A stretch of 64,000 nt of DNA from Puccinia triticina. Lineage: Eukaryota; Basidiomycota; Pucciniomycetes; Pucciniales; Pucciniaceae. Positions 49,801 to 60,498 of the stretch are shown piece by piece. Each line of letters starts with the position of its first letter. The first letter of the stretch is position 1. A model generated the notes under the pieces. That model was not told the origin of the DNA and did no database searches. It saw nothing but the letters and a program-made list of their open reading frames with translations. The DNA is taken from positions 3,401,501-3,465,500 of the forward strand of contig NC_070560.1 of the NCBI RefSeq assembly GCF_026914185.1. The letters are read 5' to 3'. A program made the position numbers and the translations under genes.

Positions 49801-50489
49801 AATCGAAGCAGGCAGATTGAAAAAGCAGTCCTGGGGAACCTTGGTGAACCGCCGATATATCCCATTTGAATAAGACGCACTTGATCGGGAAAACAATCAC
49901 AAAATTTGACTGTAACCTGTTTCCGTACTTGTTGTAGAAAGTAAATGAGGAATCAGAATCAGCGTCGTAGCAATAAATCTTTTTCAAGAAGAGGGGCTCA
50001 ACTGAGGAGATCCACAAGTACAACTTTCCGGGATCGGCTCTGAGGTTGAGCACATTCGCATTGTGGCTTCCAGTCGTGATCCCAATTGCTTGGGTTACCC
50101 CAAGAGGCAGTTTTGGATGCACACTCATAGAAATGAAAAAACATTCCATCGTATACTTCCTCCCAATGTTTCTCCTCTAAGAGTTTCCTTTCGATGTAAT
50201 CCTGACTTTGAAGATAGTCTTGCAATTGTTGAACCCGGATGTCCACTGGTTTGGGTTCTAGTGGGCCATTTCCTTCTTGCCCTTTGTATCCACGATCATC
50301 ATCTTCAAGTCCGTGCAACTGGTTTGTGTTCTCATTGGAAGGCAAGGCGTTTGTTGGCTGAGGGTCCAGTGAGCGAATGAACTGCCGAGACCCCAGTTCA
50401 ACATCTTGAAGAAATGCGCGTCCTTGAGCTGTTCGTGGTTTTTTGCGTTGGCGCTGTGTCTTGCCCCCCTCCCCTTCAAATCCTCTCAT
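46894..50489 (-). pseudogene. KDZ (Kyakuja-Dileera-Zisupton) transposase
   Basis: ATG at 50489. Exons from the right are about 49668-50489, 49247-49594, 49034-49179, 48840-48963, from 48765 down to 48181, then further exons to the stop at 46894. Motifs in family order: a CxC-type cluster (WKPQCEC, VKFCDCFPDQVRL); CPKCFGPHIPGKQ; CMDGNFQHRRH; DETGLFGMACRHDQII; LSFLYDIGCNIEKGVI; and GTSVFHAYVHEWKCQLRYNP followed by GWGMSDGEGMEQIW. A long charged helical tail follows. The enzyme would move the element. Three TGA codons in the first exon (between DLLS and LIYFLQQ) and a TAG after NIVQSG break the frame, so this copy should be inactive. Confidence 0.88.
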
Positions 50490-52790
50490 GCTCACAAGTA
50501 AAAACCTGCTTCACCTCAATCATATGCGAATCTTTCAGCAATAAGTAAATGAAAAACTGTGCAAGCAAGAATAAAATGAGATTGTGTGCGCACCGTTGAA
50601 TTCAAAGTCCTAGATTGCAGGGTTGTGGAATTGAACGATCTCGTTGGTGGTGATATTTGCAAATGTTGTATAAAATATAGGTGTACATAAATATGAAGCG
50701 GTGTGAAATTCATCAATTATGCATACAGTCAAAATGGGTTGGTCAAGCCACCAAGAGGCCGCCTGGCAACAGAACAGCAGACCTGTGGTGGATTGACTTA
50801 TGGAATTGCTTTGTGAGCTTTTTTTAGTTCAGCAAAGCTGATTAATTTGCGAGGCGCAATCACCCCATCTTATCCACAGGCTGCTTTAAACGTTCCTGCA
50901 AAACCAAACGGAAAAATAGTGTATACTTGCAACCTGATTTTACCCCTGGCTTGAAGCGCATCAAATCTCAAAGGGAGGGATGGACGTCCTGGCACAATTT
51001 TCATATTTCACAATCTCTTGTGTGTTCCAAAGTTTCAGTTTCTACATTCAAGCAAGGCAGTTGGTTAAACTGCTCTTTTTTGTTGGGTTCTTTGCATTTG
51101 CCCGGAGGGACTGTTCTGTCTCAGGTTCATGTGCGTTGTCCTAGGAAAGTAACTTGGATTTTTGTTTCTTTCAAGTTAGAAAATGTCCTTGCATTTATTA
51201 TTACCTCTCATTAGCCAACTCCATCTGATGTCAGTAAGACAACTACGGGCTGTTGGCTGCCAGTGAAAGATTTTCATCTAGCAGCTTATGGCCGCAAAAG
51301 AGCAATACTGCCAGCTGCAGAGGAATAATGCTGCTTGCGCGCTAGACGCATAGGACCTCGCCGATGGAGCCAAAGGCACCAAAGTTGGACCGCGGGAGCG
51401 TCCAGGTCTGCGTCAGGGGCTGCTCGCAAAGCCGCATGAGCTCCGTGGCTGTGGGGCAGTCTCATGACTGCCGGGCTGCCATATTGTCTGGATGCGATAT
51501 AGAAATTAGAATAGCCTTCAACGCAAACGGCTTCCACATTCAGTCATCCGGGTTTTTTCCTATTCCATCCCATTTCAATGATAAAATCCGGTTGGTTTCA
51601 GGTATTCAAACTACAATTTCACATCAATCATGACCCTTGGTTTTCATGACGTTCAGAGTATTGCGTATGAATATAGCTCCTATTCACCAAAGAACTTGTC
51701 TCTGGATGCATTAGCTAATGCGCCACGTGTAACTAAGCAACTTAACCACGATCACCTCCGTTATCGTTAAATTTCGAAGACATCTGTGTTCATATAAGTA
51801 ACTTATCAGCCCCCTGTGACTCGGAGGTGTGCGGCGCGCCCTTATAGGAACGGCAAAACAAACAGATACATTGAAGAAGGATTTGAAGCTCTTGCATATT
51901 TCATCACATCAGTCCGAAAAATACTTGAAAGAGAAGTGATGTTGGGCCAGACGAGTCTAATCATGGTTATCACAATGTCATCGTAGTTGGTGTTACAGCC
52001 TTTGGCTGAGGCTGACCGAGAGTCTGCTGATCATCGCACGATACAGAAGCTGGGATTCCTTGAAATTTCCTGAGATGTGGAACATGTTTTTTGTAACTTT
52101 GGCATGCGGCTTCACGGTCCAAGGTAGGTACGGAACTGAGTTCGACTTCGCAAGCACCTAGGGTGAAGGTTTTGGTGTCTTTGCTTTTGGTTTTGAAGGA
52201 CGCGGAATGATCAGATCTACACGTCCACTCCATGCAAACCCCGACCTGGGAGTCGTTCTTTTATCTCAATCGGAGGATGTAATGGGGATCTCGGCTGCTC
52301 CGACATGATAGCTTGCTCGAAGCTGGGAACAGTCCCCACACCCCCGCGAGCCACAGTATTCATTGTTTCTAACTTAACTAAGTACCTCTGTTTGTGGAGG
52401 GGGGACGCCGTCCCGCAGGGACCCTCCGAAGCGCTTTGCAAGGGGCGCTTCGCGCCAGCCAGGCTGTACCAGGCTGTACATCTGAAAATTTGCCTGACCG
52501 AGCGGCCGAGTGTGGTTTGATGGGTCTAGAACCACGCCGCAGTCATCCAAACCCTAACATCAACCGGAAAATTGGTCATTGATCCTGCTGAAACAATTCA
52601 CCAGTCCCCCAAACGCTCAATCCGATAAATCCGATATTTCGCTCTTCTGTCCTGACAGGTTGATTTGCAGGTGCTCCAGGTAGTTATGGCTCAATTCTTC
52701 TGATTTGAAAAATCGTGCTTATCACACACTAACCACTATATATATTCACCCCCCCCCAATCAGCTGCAATCATAACTTCCTTTCATCGAT
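50490..52790. other. Spacer between KDZ and TET genes
   Basis: No gene is recognised. A GC-rich patch at 51290-51500 reads on the minus strand as ELMRLCEQPLTQTWTLP... and may be a captured host fragment. A GC-rich palindromic patch lies at about 52400-52480 (GAAGCGCTTTGCAAGGGGCGCTTCGCGCC). Minus-strand frames at 51970-52441 look protein-like but are unassigned. Confidence 0.35.
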
Positions 52791-52859
52791 TGTTTGGACA
52801 GCCGATCAATTACTCAAGAACAACGGGCTTCATCCCTTGGACGGCGGCGGCGTTGCTTG

Positions 52860-53240
52860 CACAGTGGATCAATTGCTTGGACACCTGGTTACATTGTTTG
52901 CAGCGCAGATCAATCACTTGTATGTATGATCTTTGCCTGTCTTTATCGGTGCCACACGATCAAACTTTTCACACTTCTATGTATCTTCATCCCCTCCCAG
53001 AACCACTTACATTCACTGGCACATTGAATCAATCGATTGGACAGTGGATCGATTGCTTGAACACCTGGTTACGTTGTTTGCAACAGCAGATCAATCGCTC
53101 AGAAACCTGGTTACATCTTTTGGAGGGAAGATCAATTGCTTGGACAAGATCAATCGCTTGTATGTATGATCTTTGCATGTCTTGCCACACAATCAAACTT
53201 TTCAAACTTTGATGTATCTTCACTCCCTCCCCCAACCAGT
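52860..53240 (+). repeat. 240-bp tandem repeat upstream of the TET gene
   Basis: CTTGTATGTATGATCTTTGC and CACACGATCAAACTTTTCA at 52918 recur 240 bp later at 53158 with few changes. Shorter GATCAATTGCTTGGACA words recur between them. Confidence 0.8.
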
Positions 53241-53409
53241 CAGCATCACCAATAACTTGGATCAATTTTTTGGACGTTTGAGGTCTTGCCTTTTCATTTG
53301 GCACTCTTTCAGGCTTGGGGCTTCACATTGTTCCTAGAAACTACAGGACTGTTATCTCTGTTATCAGGTGATCCCGATCTACATAAGAACTTGGTTGGGA
53401 CATTTGATA

Positions 53410-54634
53410 ATGGAAAATAACAAGATTGTGACACCGAAGAACTTTATGAAGTCTCAGGCCCAAAAGAGGCGCCGGTTAAATGACAGGCACTCAGCAGTAT
53501 CACTTGACATCATTGCGACAAGCTTTGACGGTCAGCGTATCATATGGTCAATGCAAGAGTACCGAAAGCTCCACCTCTATCCTGAGATCCATGCTGAGAA
53601 GAAGTCCCCATCACGCAAACCAACTGCAAAGGAACTCGCTCATGCTCAGGCTTTAGTTGACGAATTTGTCCCGTTTACACATGGGAAAGTTATCTTGATG
53701 GACAAAATCAAAGGTGAAGTTGCTGCTAATAGTTTTGAGAACGATCCATCTTTACTAATGGAAAATTAATCTTGACTGACAAAATTAAAGGGAAAGTTCT
53801 TGCAGTAATAGAGTTCATACCAATTTCCAAACTAACAGCTAAGGAGAAGGTTGAAATCAATCGAATCACCACTTTCCTTCACAAATGGAAGAAGTTCGTC
53901 TATCCAATTGCCGCAGGACGTGGATGGGGGGGGGGAGAATGTGGGGTATCGGTTGGCGCAAGTGTATGAAGGCCCTCAAACTCTTTGGACGTTACATCAA
54001 GTTGCGTGCAGCTTGGGCCTTCCGTCATGAATACTTACAACTTGCCATTCAATCTCAGCTGGTTGCCAGAATTCTTGGCCGGATGTTTAAGAGTATGGGG
54101 AATACTCCATTCAAGTCAAACCGGAAGCTAATGGAAGAGCATGGAATTCCATCATTTGCATCTGGCGAATTCAACGATAGTCTTTCCGAGTTCGACTGCA
54201 CCCCGCACATTACATTCACCACACATGGATTCTACAACAAACCTCACATCGACAAAGGTGACGCTTCCGAGTATGCTTTTGCACTCTTTGTGCCAACTAA
54301 AACTTCTGACGGTACCCTGGCCGACCCCTCGATAGAGGCTGGAGCTTCTGGTTGCCGATTTGTCTTTCCTGATTACCAATGTTATATTGCTTTCCAGCCG
54401 CAAGTTGTTGTTAAGTTGCTGTGGGCTGCAAATCGTTGCAAACACTGCACCCTGCCTGGATTTGAACCAAGAGGGTTCACACAAATGGGAATGTCGCTTC
54501 AGATTACCAAAAAGGCTATGAATATATGTAGTGCAATCAAAACTGGGCTTATATATCTACGAAAAACTTACCGGGATAAGAAAAATCTCTACTTTGGCGG
54601 GCATCGAAACTACATGGGGAACCGGGGCAAGTGA
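53410..54634 (+). pseudogene. TET/JBP-like 2OG-Fe(II) oxygenase
   Basis: This is the Tet-like oxygenase type abundant in rust fungi. Members of the wider TET/JBP family oxidise 5-methylcytosine or thymine in DNA. The ATG at 53410 is the first in frame; an upstream exon is possible. The double-stranded beta-helix part reads CTPHITFTTHGFYNKPHIDK with the iron HxD (HID), then AFALFVPTKTSDGTLA, CRFVFPDYQCYIAF, LLWAANRCKHCTLPG (distal His) and FTQMGMSLQI. At the last motif rust relatives, as I recall them, have Arg after FT; here it is Gln. A 77-bp tandem duplication (53668-53821) shifts the frame unless spliced. A G run at about 53927-53936 adds a further shift between KKFVYPIA and GRMWGIGWRKCMKAL. 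Confidence 0.8.
53668..53821 (+). repeat. 77-bp tandem duplication in the TET gene
   Basis: CTTGATGGACAAAATCAAAGGTGAAG (53694) and CTTGACTGACAAAATTAAAGGGAAAG (53771) are offset by 77 bp, and the similarity extends on both sides. Splicing AAAG|GTGAAG...AAAG|GG (53714-53790, 77 bp) would remove exactly one copy and join DKIKG to KVLAVIEF. TACTAAT at 53752-53758 could be the branch site. Confidence 0.75.
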
Positions 54635-54985
54635 CTCTGGTAAGTATTTCAATTTTTCAATACAAATGGATACCTAAATTTTATTAATGATATTTTTTCC
54701 GCTTTGATTTGAATAAAAAAAGAGGTCTCATTTTGCTCAGTTGTCTGCGCTTTGGTTTGGCTTCACAACCCTTTTCTTTCAGATTGCAGTGTATTCTCTT
54801 TCCGCTTCACCTTAACTTTCTATCCACCTCATTAAAGCTTTCCCTCAGTGATTACACGATTTGTTTTTCTTCCCTTATCCTATTCTACATCACAACCCAA
54901 TATAAAACCTGATTCTGAACATTCAAATATGATTCTGTAGGAGATGGTATTTTCTGATGGATAAATATTGAGTCCAGTTGAAAAA
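54635..54985. other. AT-rich sequence 3' of the TET gene
   Basis: Pyrimidine-rich on the plus strand; probably the TET 3' UTR. No gene seen. Confidence 0.4.
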
Positions 54986-54989
54986 ATAT

Positions 54990-55890
54990 TTGGGAGAGCT
55001 GATAGAGCTGGCTTTCCCGCACCTGGATGAGCTGAATGAGCTGAGATCTTGGTCCCAGATTGCGTAAAAAGTCCTCCAATGACTGGAGTGAGGTGGCAGA
55101 GCTGCATTGACTTTCTTATACCTAGTTGAGCCAAGTGTGAAGTGAGGTTCAGTGAGCTGACAAACCAGATCTTTTTCCAGCTGTTTTTAAACAAGGAAAC
55201 AATGATTGGAGGGGTCTGGAAGAGCAGAATTTGTTCTAACTGGATAAGATGAGTGAGCTGATATTTTAGGTGGGGTTTGGTGAGCTGACAGAGCTGGCTC
55301 TCTTGTAACTGGCTGAGCTGATTGAGCTGATATTTGAGGGGGAATGAATTGAGCTGACAGAGCTGAATTTTCTGAACCTGGCTGAGCTGCATGATCTGAG
55401 ATCTTATGTGGGGTGTGGTGAGCTGACATAGCTGATTTGTTTCAGCTGGATTGATCCCAGTAAAAAATAATTGGAGTGGGCTCTCAGAGCTGATTGAGCT
55501 GAGGAAGATGGAAGAGCTGGCTTTCTTCTACCTGGCTGAGCTGATTGAGCTGAGGAAGCTGCAAGAGCTGGCTTTCTTCTACCTGGCTGAGCTGATTGAG
55601 CTGAGATTTTAGGTGGGGTGCAGTGAGCTGAAAGAGCTGGCTTTCTGGTACCTTGATGAGCTGGGTGGGCTGAGACTTGAGGGTGCGTTGAGCTGGCAGA
55701 GCTGGAATCTTTACAGCCAGGTTGAATAAAAAAACTGAATGGAAGTGAGTTATTAGAGCTGGTGGAGCTGACTGAGCTGAAATGAATTTCTTTCTTGTCC
55801 TTGGCTGACTTGAATGAGCTGAGATTTTAGGTGGGGTTCAGTGAGCTACTGGAGAAGAACTTCTTACATCAGCTAAGGTGTGGTGAGCTG
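54990..55890 (-). repeat. GAGCTG array, right side of the KDZ element
   Basis: By eye I count about 34 GAGCTG hexamers, often as GGCTGAGCTGATTGAGCTGA or GAGCTGACAGAGCTGG. They are the reverse complement of the CAGCTC words at 44757-45210. A unit with GAGCTGGCTTTCTTCTACCT repeats near 55510 and 55565. Confidence 0.88.
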
Positions 55891-56233
55891 ACAGTGATTT
55901 ATTTTTCTAGTGTTGTGTAATGAACTAGGCTGACTTTCCTGGTGATATGGATGTGCTTAGATTGGTGAATTTGATTGCACTACATTTGAGCCACTCAGTA
56001 AGTAGGTTCAAAATTTGTGTGGGGATTCAGGTCTGGGTGAACAGAATTGATTTCTTAAATTGAGAAATATGCTGGGATCTAAACCAGCTGTGTAATTTGA
56101 TAAGAAAAGGAAAAATTTTGTGCAGATTCCAATAATTTATTTATTCTACTAAGCTAGGTAGCAGGGAATATTGTTTGAAATTTAATGGTTAGACTATTGA
56201 AAAATTTGTAAATTTCATGGGACAGGTTTTAAA
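55891..56233. other. Spacer 3' of the HMG-box-like gene
   Basis: AT-rich, no gene seen. Confidence 0.4.
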
Positions 56234-57676
56234 CTAAGCAGAATTATCAGCTACATTTACTATTTTGAAGTGGCCATTCTTGATGTCAGCCAGCCAAAGT
56301 TCTCGATTCTCATGTAACATACATTCCAGTCCAAGTTTGAGATTTTCACAAGTAAGCTGAGAGCCTTCGGACTGCAAAATTTGAAGATTGGGATGATTTT
56401 TACCAATAAAATCTGCCGGGTCCTTTCGCATGGGGAATTTTGCCTTGAGCCTCCCAAGGGCTGTAGCTATCAGAATAATAATTGTTAGTTAATCAAATCA
56501 GTGATCACTTGAAACCATCAAGTTTAAGTGAAGGAAACAAACCAAACAATTTGTTCAGTTCCACTCGAAGCTCTGAGCGAACCTCATCAGAGCGCTTTTG
56601 TTTCTTTACTGGGGGTTGATGTGTATCGGAGCACTCTTCAACAATTGCTTGAATGGCCCGTCCATGGCTGTATGCTTCAAACATTTCTTTTGATTTCCAG
56701 TTCTTTTTTGCTACAGAAAGCCAGTAAGGGTCGTTGCTTAACTCCTTGCAGAAACTGCCAGATGCTGGGCTCCGTGTTGCAGCTAACATGTAAAAAGTTA
56801 AATTATAAACATTTGCAACGGTGAAAAGCTATTTTGGAAGTATGAATGTTAGTGTGACTTTTGGATGTATGATGGGTGGATAATTACAGCCCTCAGAGCT
56901 TAGCCGAATGATTTGCTTGAGGGCTTGTGGAGGTGTGCTTCCACTTTTTTCAATATCTTGCCCTGAAGCAAGCAGGATTTTCTCATGGTTAACGAGATTG
57001 TCGTACAGAGGCTTGTAAAGTTCTATTTCCTCATTGGCGAGGGAATCATTGGATTGTGTTTGATTTTCATCATTGCTGTTTGTTTCGTCTTCATTGTCGA
57101 AGTTCTCATCCAAAGCGCAATCAATCGGCAGTTTTGAAAAGTGATGAAAGACTCTGGCATCAAATACTGATTTCTCATCTTCAGTGAGTAATTTCCATGC
57201 GGCACCAAGGGTTTTGTTCCTCTTGTCCCATCCAACTGAGCATCCCTTTGGGGGAACTAAATACAAGACTTCAGAATTCACACAAACCTCTTGACAAGAA
57301 AGATGTATCAAATATGCGTACCTGGTGTCTCACCACTCTTAACACTAAAGGCCAGGAATTGGCTGTAGCTGCTTTTGTTTCGACTTGGTTTGTCCTCCCC
57401 CAGGTGAGCCTCAAAGTTATCTAAGGTGAAAGCGATTTCGTCATGCGGCCCTTCAGACTCGGAGTCCTCATCGCGTTCATCTGGGCGGTTACTGTCGTTG
57501 AAATCAAGATCGGTAGATTGTTGTTGGCCACCATCATGATTTTGTCGAGAACGAACTGGTCCAGTCACCCTCCTCCCTCCCCTTCCTCCCCTTCCTCCCC
57601 CTCCCCTCCCCCTCAGCGATGAGGATCCACTTCCACGGGTAGGTGCAGTGCTGACAGTTGAGCAAGTGGTGACCAT
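56234..57676 (-). CDS. HMG-box-like protein of the KDZ/TET element
   Basis: Four exons (57322-57676, 56888-57256, 56543-56782, 56234-56466) sum to 1197 nt and give an intact 398-aa protein from ATG 57676. The N-terminus has an RG/GGR-rich tract (LRGRGGGGRGGRGGRR), a nucleic-acid-binding type of sequence. Residues about 105-155 resemble an HMG box split by an intron (NKSSYSQFLAFSVKSG, then DKRNKTLGAAWKLLTEDEKS). An acidic segment and a conserved helical C-terminal half follow (FCKELSNDPYWLSVAKKNW, KRSDEVRSELRVELNKLFG, LWLADIKNGHFKIV). I recall the same architecture in other rust proteins next to Tet-like genes. It lies within the KDZ element, near its right end. Its role is unknown; DNA or chromatin binding is inference. 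Confidence 0.78.
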
Positions 57677-58019
57677 TCTGTGAGATGAGCTGTGTTGGAT
57701 TAACTTGCCGGTTGAAATTGGATTGGTTGAGAAGCCTGCAATATTATTGAATAAGAAGGGGGTAGCTGAGTTGAGAACTGATCAAGTGCAAGTGAGTGTG
57801 AGTAAGCTTACCTTTGAGATCCTGAGATTTAGGTAGATTGGTGCGGTGATGGATTCGGAGGCTGGAAAAAGCTTGAATTAGATATGTGACTGGGGAAAAC
57901 TTATGCATATGCATACAGATGAGCTGGCTGAGTCAGCTCTGTATGCTGTTCGGTTGTTAGCCGAGCATAGATTCAAATAATCTTCGGTTTGAAGCCGTAG
58001 GATAATAATGACAAAACTC
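57677..58019. other. Right terminal region of the KDZ element
   Basis: Non-coding. It includes GAGCTGGCTGAGTCAGCTC (57920-57940) and the right inverted terminus around AAGCCGTA (57991-57998). Confidence 0.7.
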
Positions 58020-58027
58020 CCTTCTAG

Positions 58028-59247
58028 TGATTGCCGCAGCGTACGGATGGCCGGTTCAGTCTTTTGATTTTGTGGCCGCGTACCTAAATTCACCAATTGC
58101 TGAAGAAGTCTGGGTCAAACCTCCAGAAGGGATGGAGACGCCTCCTGGCCACGCACTTCTGCTGAAAAAAGCCTTCTATGGAACCCGGCAAGCGGTGCAA
58201 TGCTGGTGGCTCCACCTAAAAGGCGTGCTGGACAAATTTGGCTACTCACCCTTGCAATACAACAACAGCCTGTACGTGCTGCAACATCCGGACGGAGCGG
58301 ACGTGGTCTGGCTTCATGTAGATGATGGGGTTGTGACTGCATTGAGTGAGGCGCTTCTGAAGAAACTCAAAACAGATCTGAAGGACATCCTCAAAATCAA
58401 ATGGAGTCATGGGATTGACACAATTGTTGGCTTGAACGTTAAGCTTACAGGACGCGGTTTCGAACTGTTTCAGAAAGACTTGGTGGCCGGCATCCTCAAT
58501 GAGCACTGGGATGGGGTTACTACGGCGGCGACTCCTCTGCCGGTGGGTTTCAACGCAACAACTGATGAAAATGGAATACCAGGGGAATCGGGGAGATACT
58601 TGTCAGTAATTGGATCTTTCAGCTATTTGGCTGTGGGGACACGTCCGGACTTGTGTTTTGCAGTGAACCACTTGGCGCGCTTTGCGGCCAAACCAGGTGT
58701 CAATCACTGGAAAGGAGTGAAACACCTGATTGATTATCTAGCAGGAAGCAAGGATCTCTCCTTATGCCTTTTCCCGTCGAGCAATACTAAACCCTTGAAA
58801 GCTTTTGCAGATGCCTCTTGGGGAGGTGAATTCTCCAGGTCCCTTTACGGTGTCCTGGTACTGTTCCTCAACTTCCCCGTTCTTTGGGTGTCAAGGAGAC
58901 AGCAATCAGTGGCATAGTCAACTTGTCACGCGGAGTACATGGCCCTGGGAGTGGCGACCCGCCAAACCCTGTGGGTTTGGCACCTGCTGCGCAATGTGCT
59001 GAAGCAAGACTTTGTAGGTCATTTGTTTTGTGATAAACAATCTGCCATTAAGGTGTCCACTGACAACGCGTCCAACAAGCGGACGCGCCACACTGACCGA
59101 GATTTTTATATCACCAATGAAGCACTCTTTCAGAATAAAAATTGTCTGGAATGGGTAGGAACAAAGGACCAGCTGGCTGAAATTTTCACTAAAGGCATGC
59201 CACCGGAGAGTTTTAATGCATTGAGGCATAGGATCATGAAGGCTTAA
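58028..59247 (+). pseudogene. Copia-C RT (C-terminal part) and RNase H
   Basis: It continues directly from RLLL at 44682: VIAAAYGWPVQSFDFVAAYL, the catalytic block WLHVDDGV, then RNase H (FADASWGGE, STCHAEYMALGVA, DNASNKRTRHTD) and KDQLAEIFTKGMPP. The only break in this part is TAG at 58915-58917, at a site that is Gln in the usual SVAQSTCHAEY pattern. Confidence 0.88.
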
Positions 59248-59401
59248 TTATGTTTTCATTTTTTTTTGCTCTCACTTCTATTTTTTTTACAAAACCCTCT
59301 ATTTTTTTCTTCTTCTTCTCCAGTTGTCCTGTGTATGTTCTCTTCTACGTTGTTTTCTTATCTTGCTGTACGGGATGCCGCGTCTACGGCAAGAAGGGGG
59401 G

Positions 59402-60493
59402 TGTTTTAGCCCGGAGGGTTATGCACTCTGACACTTGCCGCATGTCAGCCTGTAGGTGACTAACCGTGTCTGAGAGGGTTATTACTAGCAAGATGATAGT
59501 GTAATATGCCAAGGATGGGCCAATGAGTTCGTGGTAAGAACTGTAAAAGGTTTCACTCTATCAGTAATATTGACTGAGAGGCTTGCTCAATTAAGGCGCA
59601 TCCAGATCAACACAGGGTGTTAATAGGCATCCAAGGAATAACTCAACTTGGGTTCGTGGTTTTACCTAAAAAAAGGTAAGGGTAATCAAGAGTTGATGTT
59701 ATTCCTGAATTGAAAGATGGGTGAGAATGAAGGCACTGTTTAACTATGTATGTGTTAAACCTTGCTATAATAATATTCTGAGGGATAAACAGTCCTGGGG
59801 GGCGTGTTTATATAGGGGGGAAAAGAGCAGGAGGGAATATGATGCGCTTGGAGGAGCTTCAGGACCAGGGGGGAACTGGAAGCGCTCAAGGGAAGCAGAT
59901 CCTCATGAGGATCAACATTGGAAATGATCAGGGCAGTGTCATGATCAGTACTGATCCTGGATCAGTAGCTGTGCACACTAGCTGATCATAACCAATCATT
60001 GATTCCATTCAGTGCTCTTTGAATTGGATTACATCATGTATCGTTTATGTATTTATATCATAACCAATATGTTATGTAAACAGGAACTGAGGTGTAACAG
60101 GGGATAAATGAGTGATACCTGTCTTGGGGTATTTCACGTGTACAGTAATATTACAATGTATTGTAACCTTACTGTTTGCGCGTAAGTTAAATCTTATAAC
60201 AACAGTACATTATGCTAACTGTATTTAACTATGGTTATCTGTAATGTGATGTATAACAAGAGTACATTCTTAAGCTTGTATCTAATGATATACATATGTA
60301 ATAAAGGTGTAAAAGGAATGTACTATGAATAATGTGAACAATTGCAGGTACTTGGTACGTGTAAGGTACTGTGACATGTACTCTGTGGCTGACACCGCAG
60401 TCGCGGCATCTACCTCATCCCGGACTCCTGTCCGGGCTGAGACCTGTGGTCATTAATGATCTTCTTTGTCTCTTGTACACCTGGTTCTCCACA
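59402..60493 (+). repeat. Copia-C 3' LTR, split by an insertion
   Basis: The pieces 59402-59442 and 60400-60493 together match the 135-bp left LTR. Confidence 0.9.
59443..60394. mobile_element. 952-bp insertion in the copia-C 3' LTR, solo-LTR-like
   Basis: Ends TGTCAGCCTGTAGG and GTGGCTGACA with a perfect CCGCA duplication (59438-59442 and 60395-60399). TG...CA ends and a 5-bp duplication fit a solo LTR. Its terminal TGTCAGCC resembles the solo LTRs at 36-39 kb, but the interior differs. Confidence 0.87.
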
Positions 60494-60498
60494 CCCAC

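Larger units (their letters stand above)
44683..58019. mobile_element. 13.3-kb KDZ transposon carrying TET/JBP and HMG-box genes
   Basis: It interrupts copia-C between RLLL and VIAAAYGW. The 8-bp target duplication CCTTCTAG is perfect (44675-44682 and 58020-58027), and removing the element plus one copy restores the RT frame. The termini are imperfect inverted repeats that align best around TACGGCTT...ACCGA..GAT (44703-44725 and the complement of 57978-58000). Contents from left: a CAGCTC array, a ~130-bp tandem array, KDZ transposase (-), spacer repeats, TET/JBP-like oxygenase (+), a GAGCTG array and an HMG-box-like gene (-). KDZ transposases and TET/JBP enzymes are known companions in basidiomycete genomes. 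Confidence 0.85.
40193..60493 (+). mobile_element. Copia-C: Ty1/copia element with 135-bp LTRs, split by a 13.3-kb transposon
   Basis: The left LTR (40193-40327) starts TGTTGTAGCCCGGAGG and ends GTTCTCCACA. The right LTR is in two pieces (59402-59442 and 60400-60493) around a 952-bp insertion; the pieces also sum to 135 bp. The CCCAC duplication is perfect (40188-40192 and 60494-60498). Gag, protease, integrase and the start of RT lie left of the KDZ-type element (44683-58019), the rest of RT and RNase H to its right. Without insertions the element is about 6.0 kb. Confidence 0.94.

Noticed and set aside
53410..54634. Calling the TET gene intact
   Set aside because: Besides the 77-bp duplication, the frame still shifts at the G run near 53927-53936 between KKFVYPIA and GRMWGIGW; a sequencing error there is possible but cannot be assumed.
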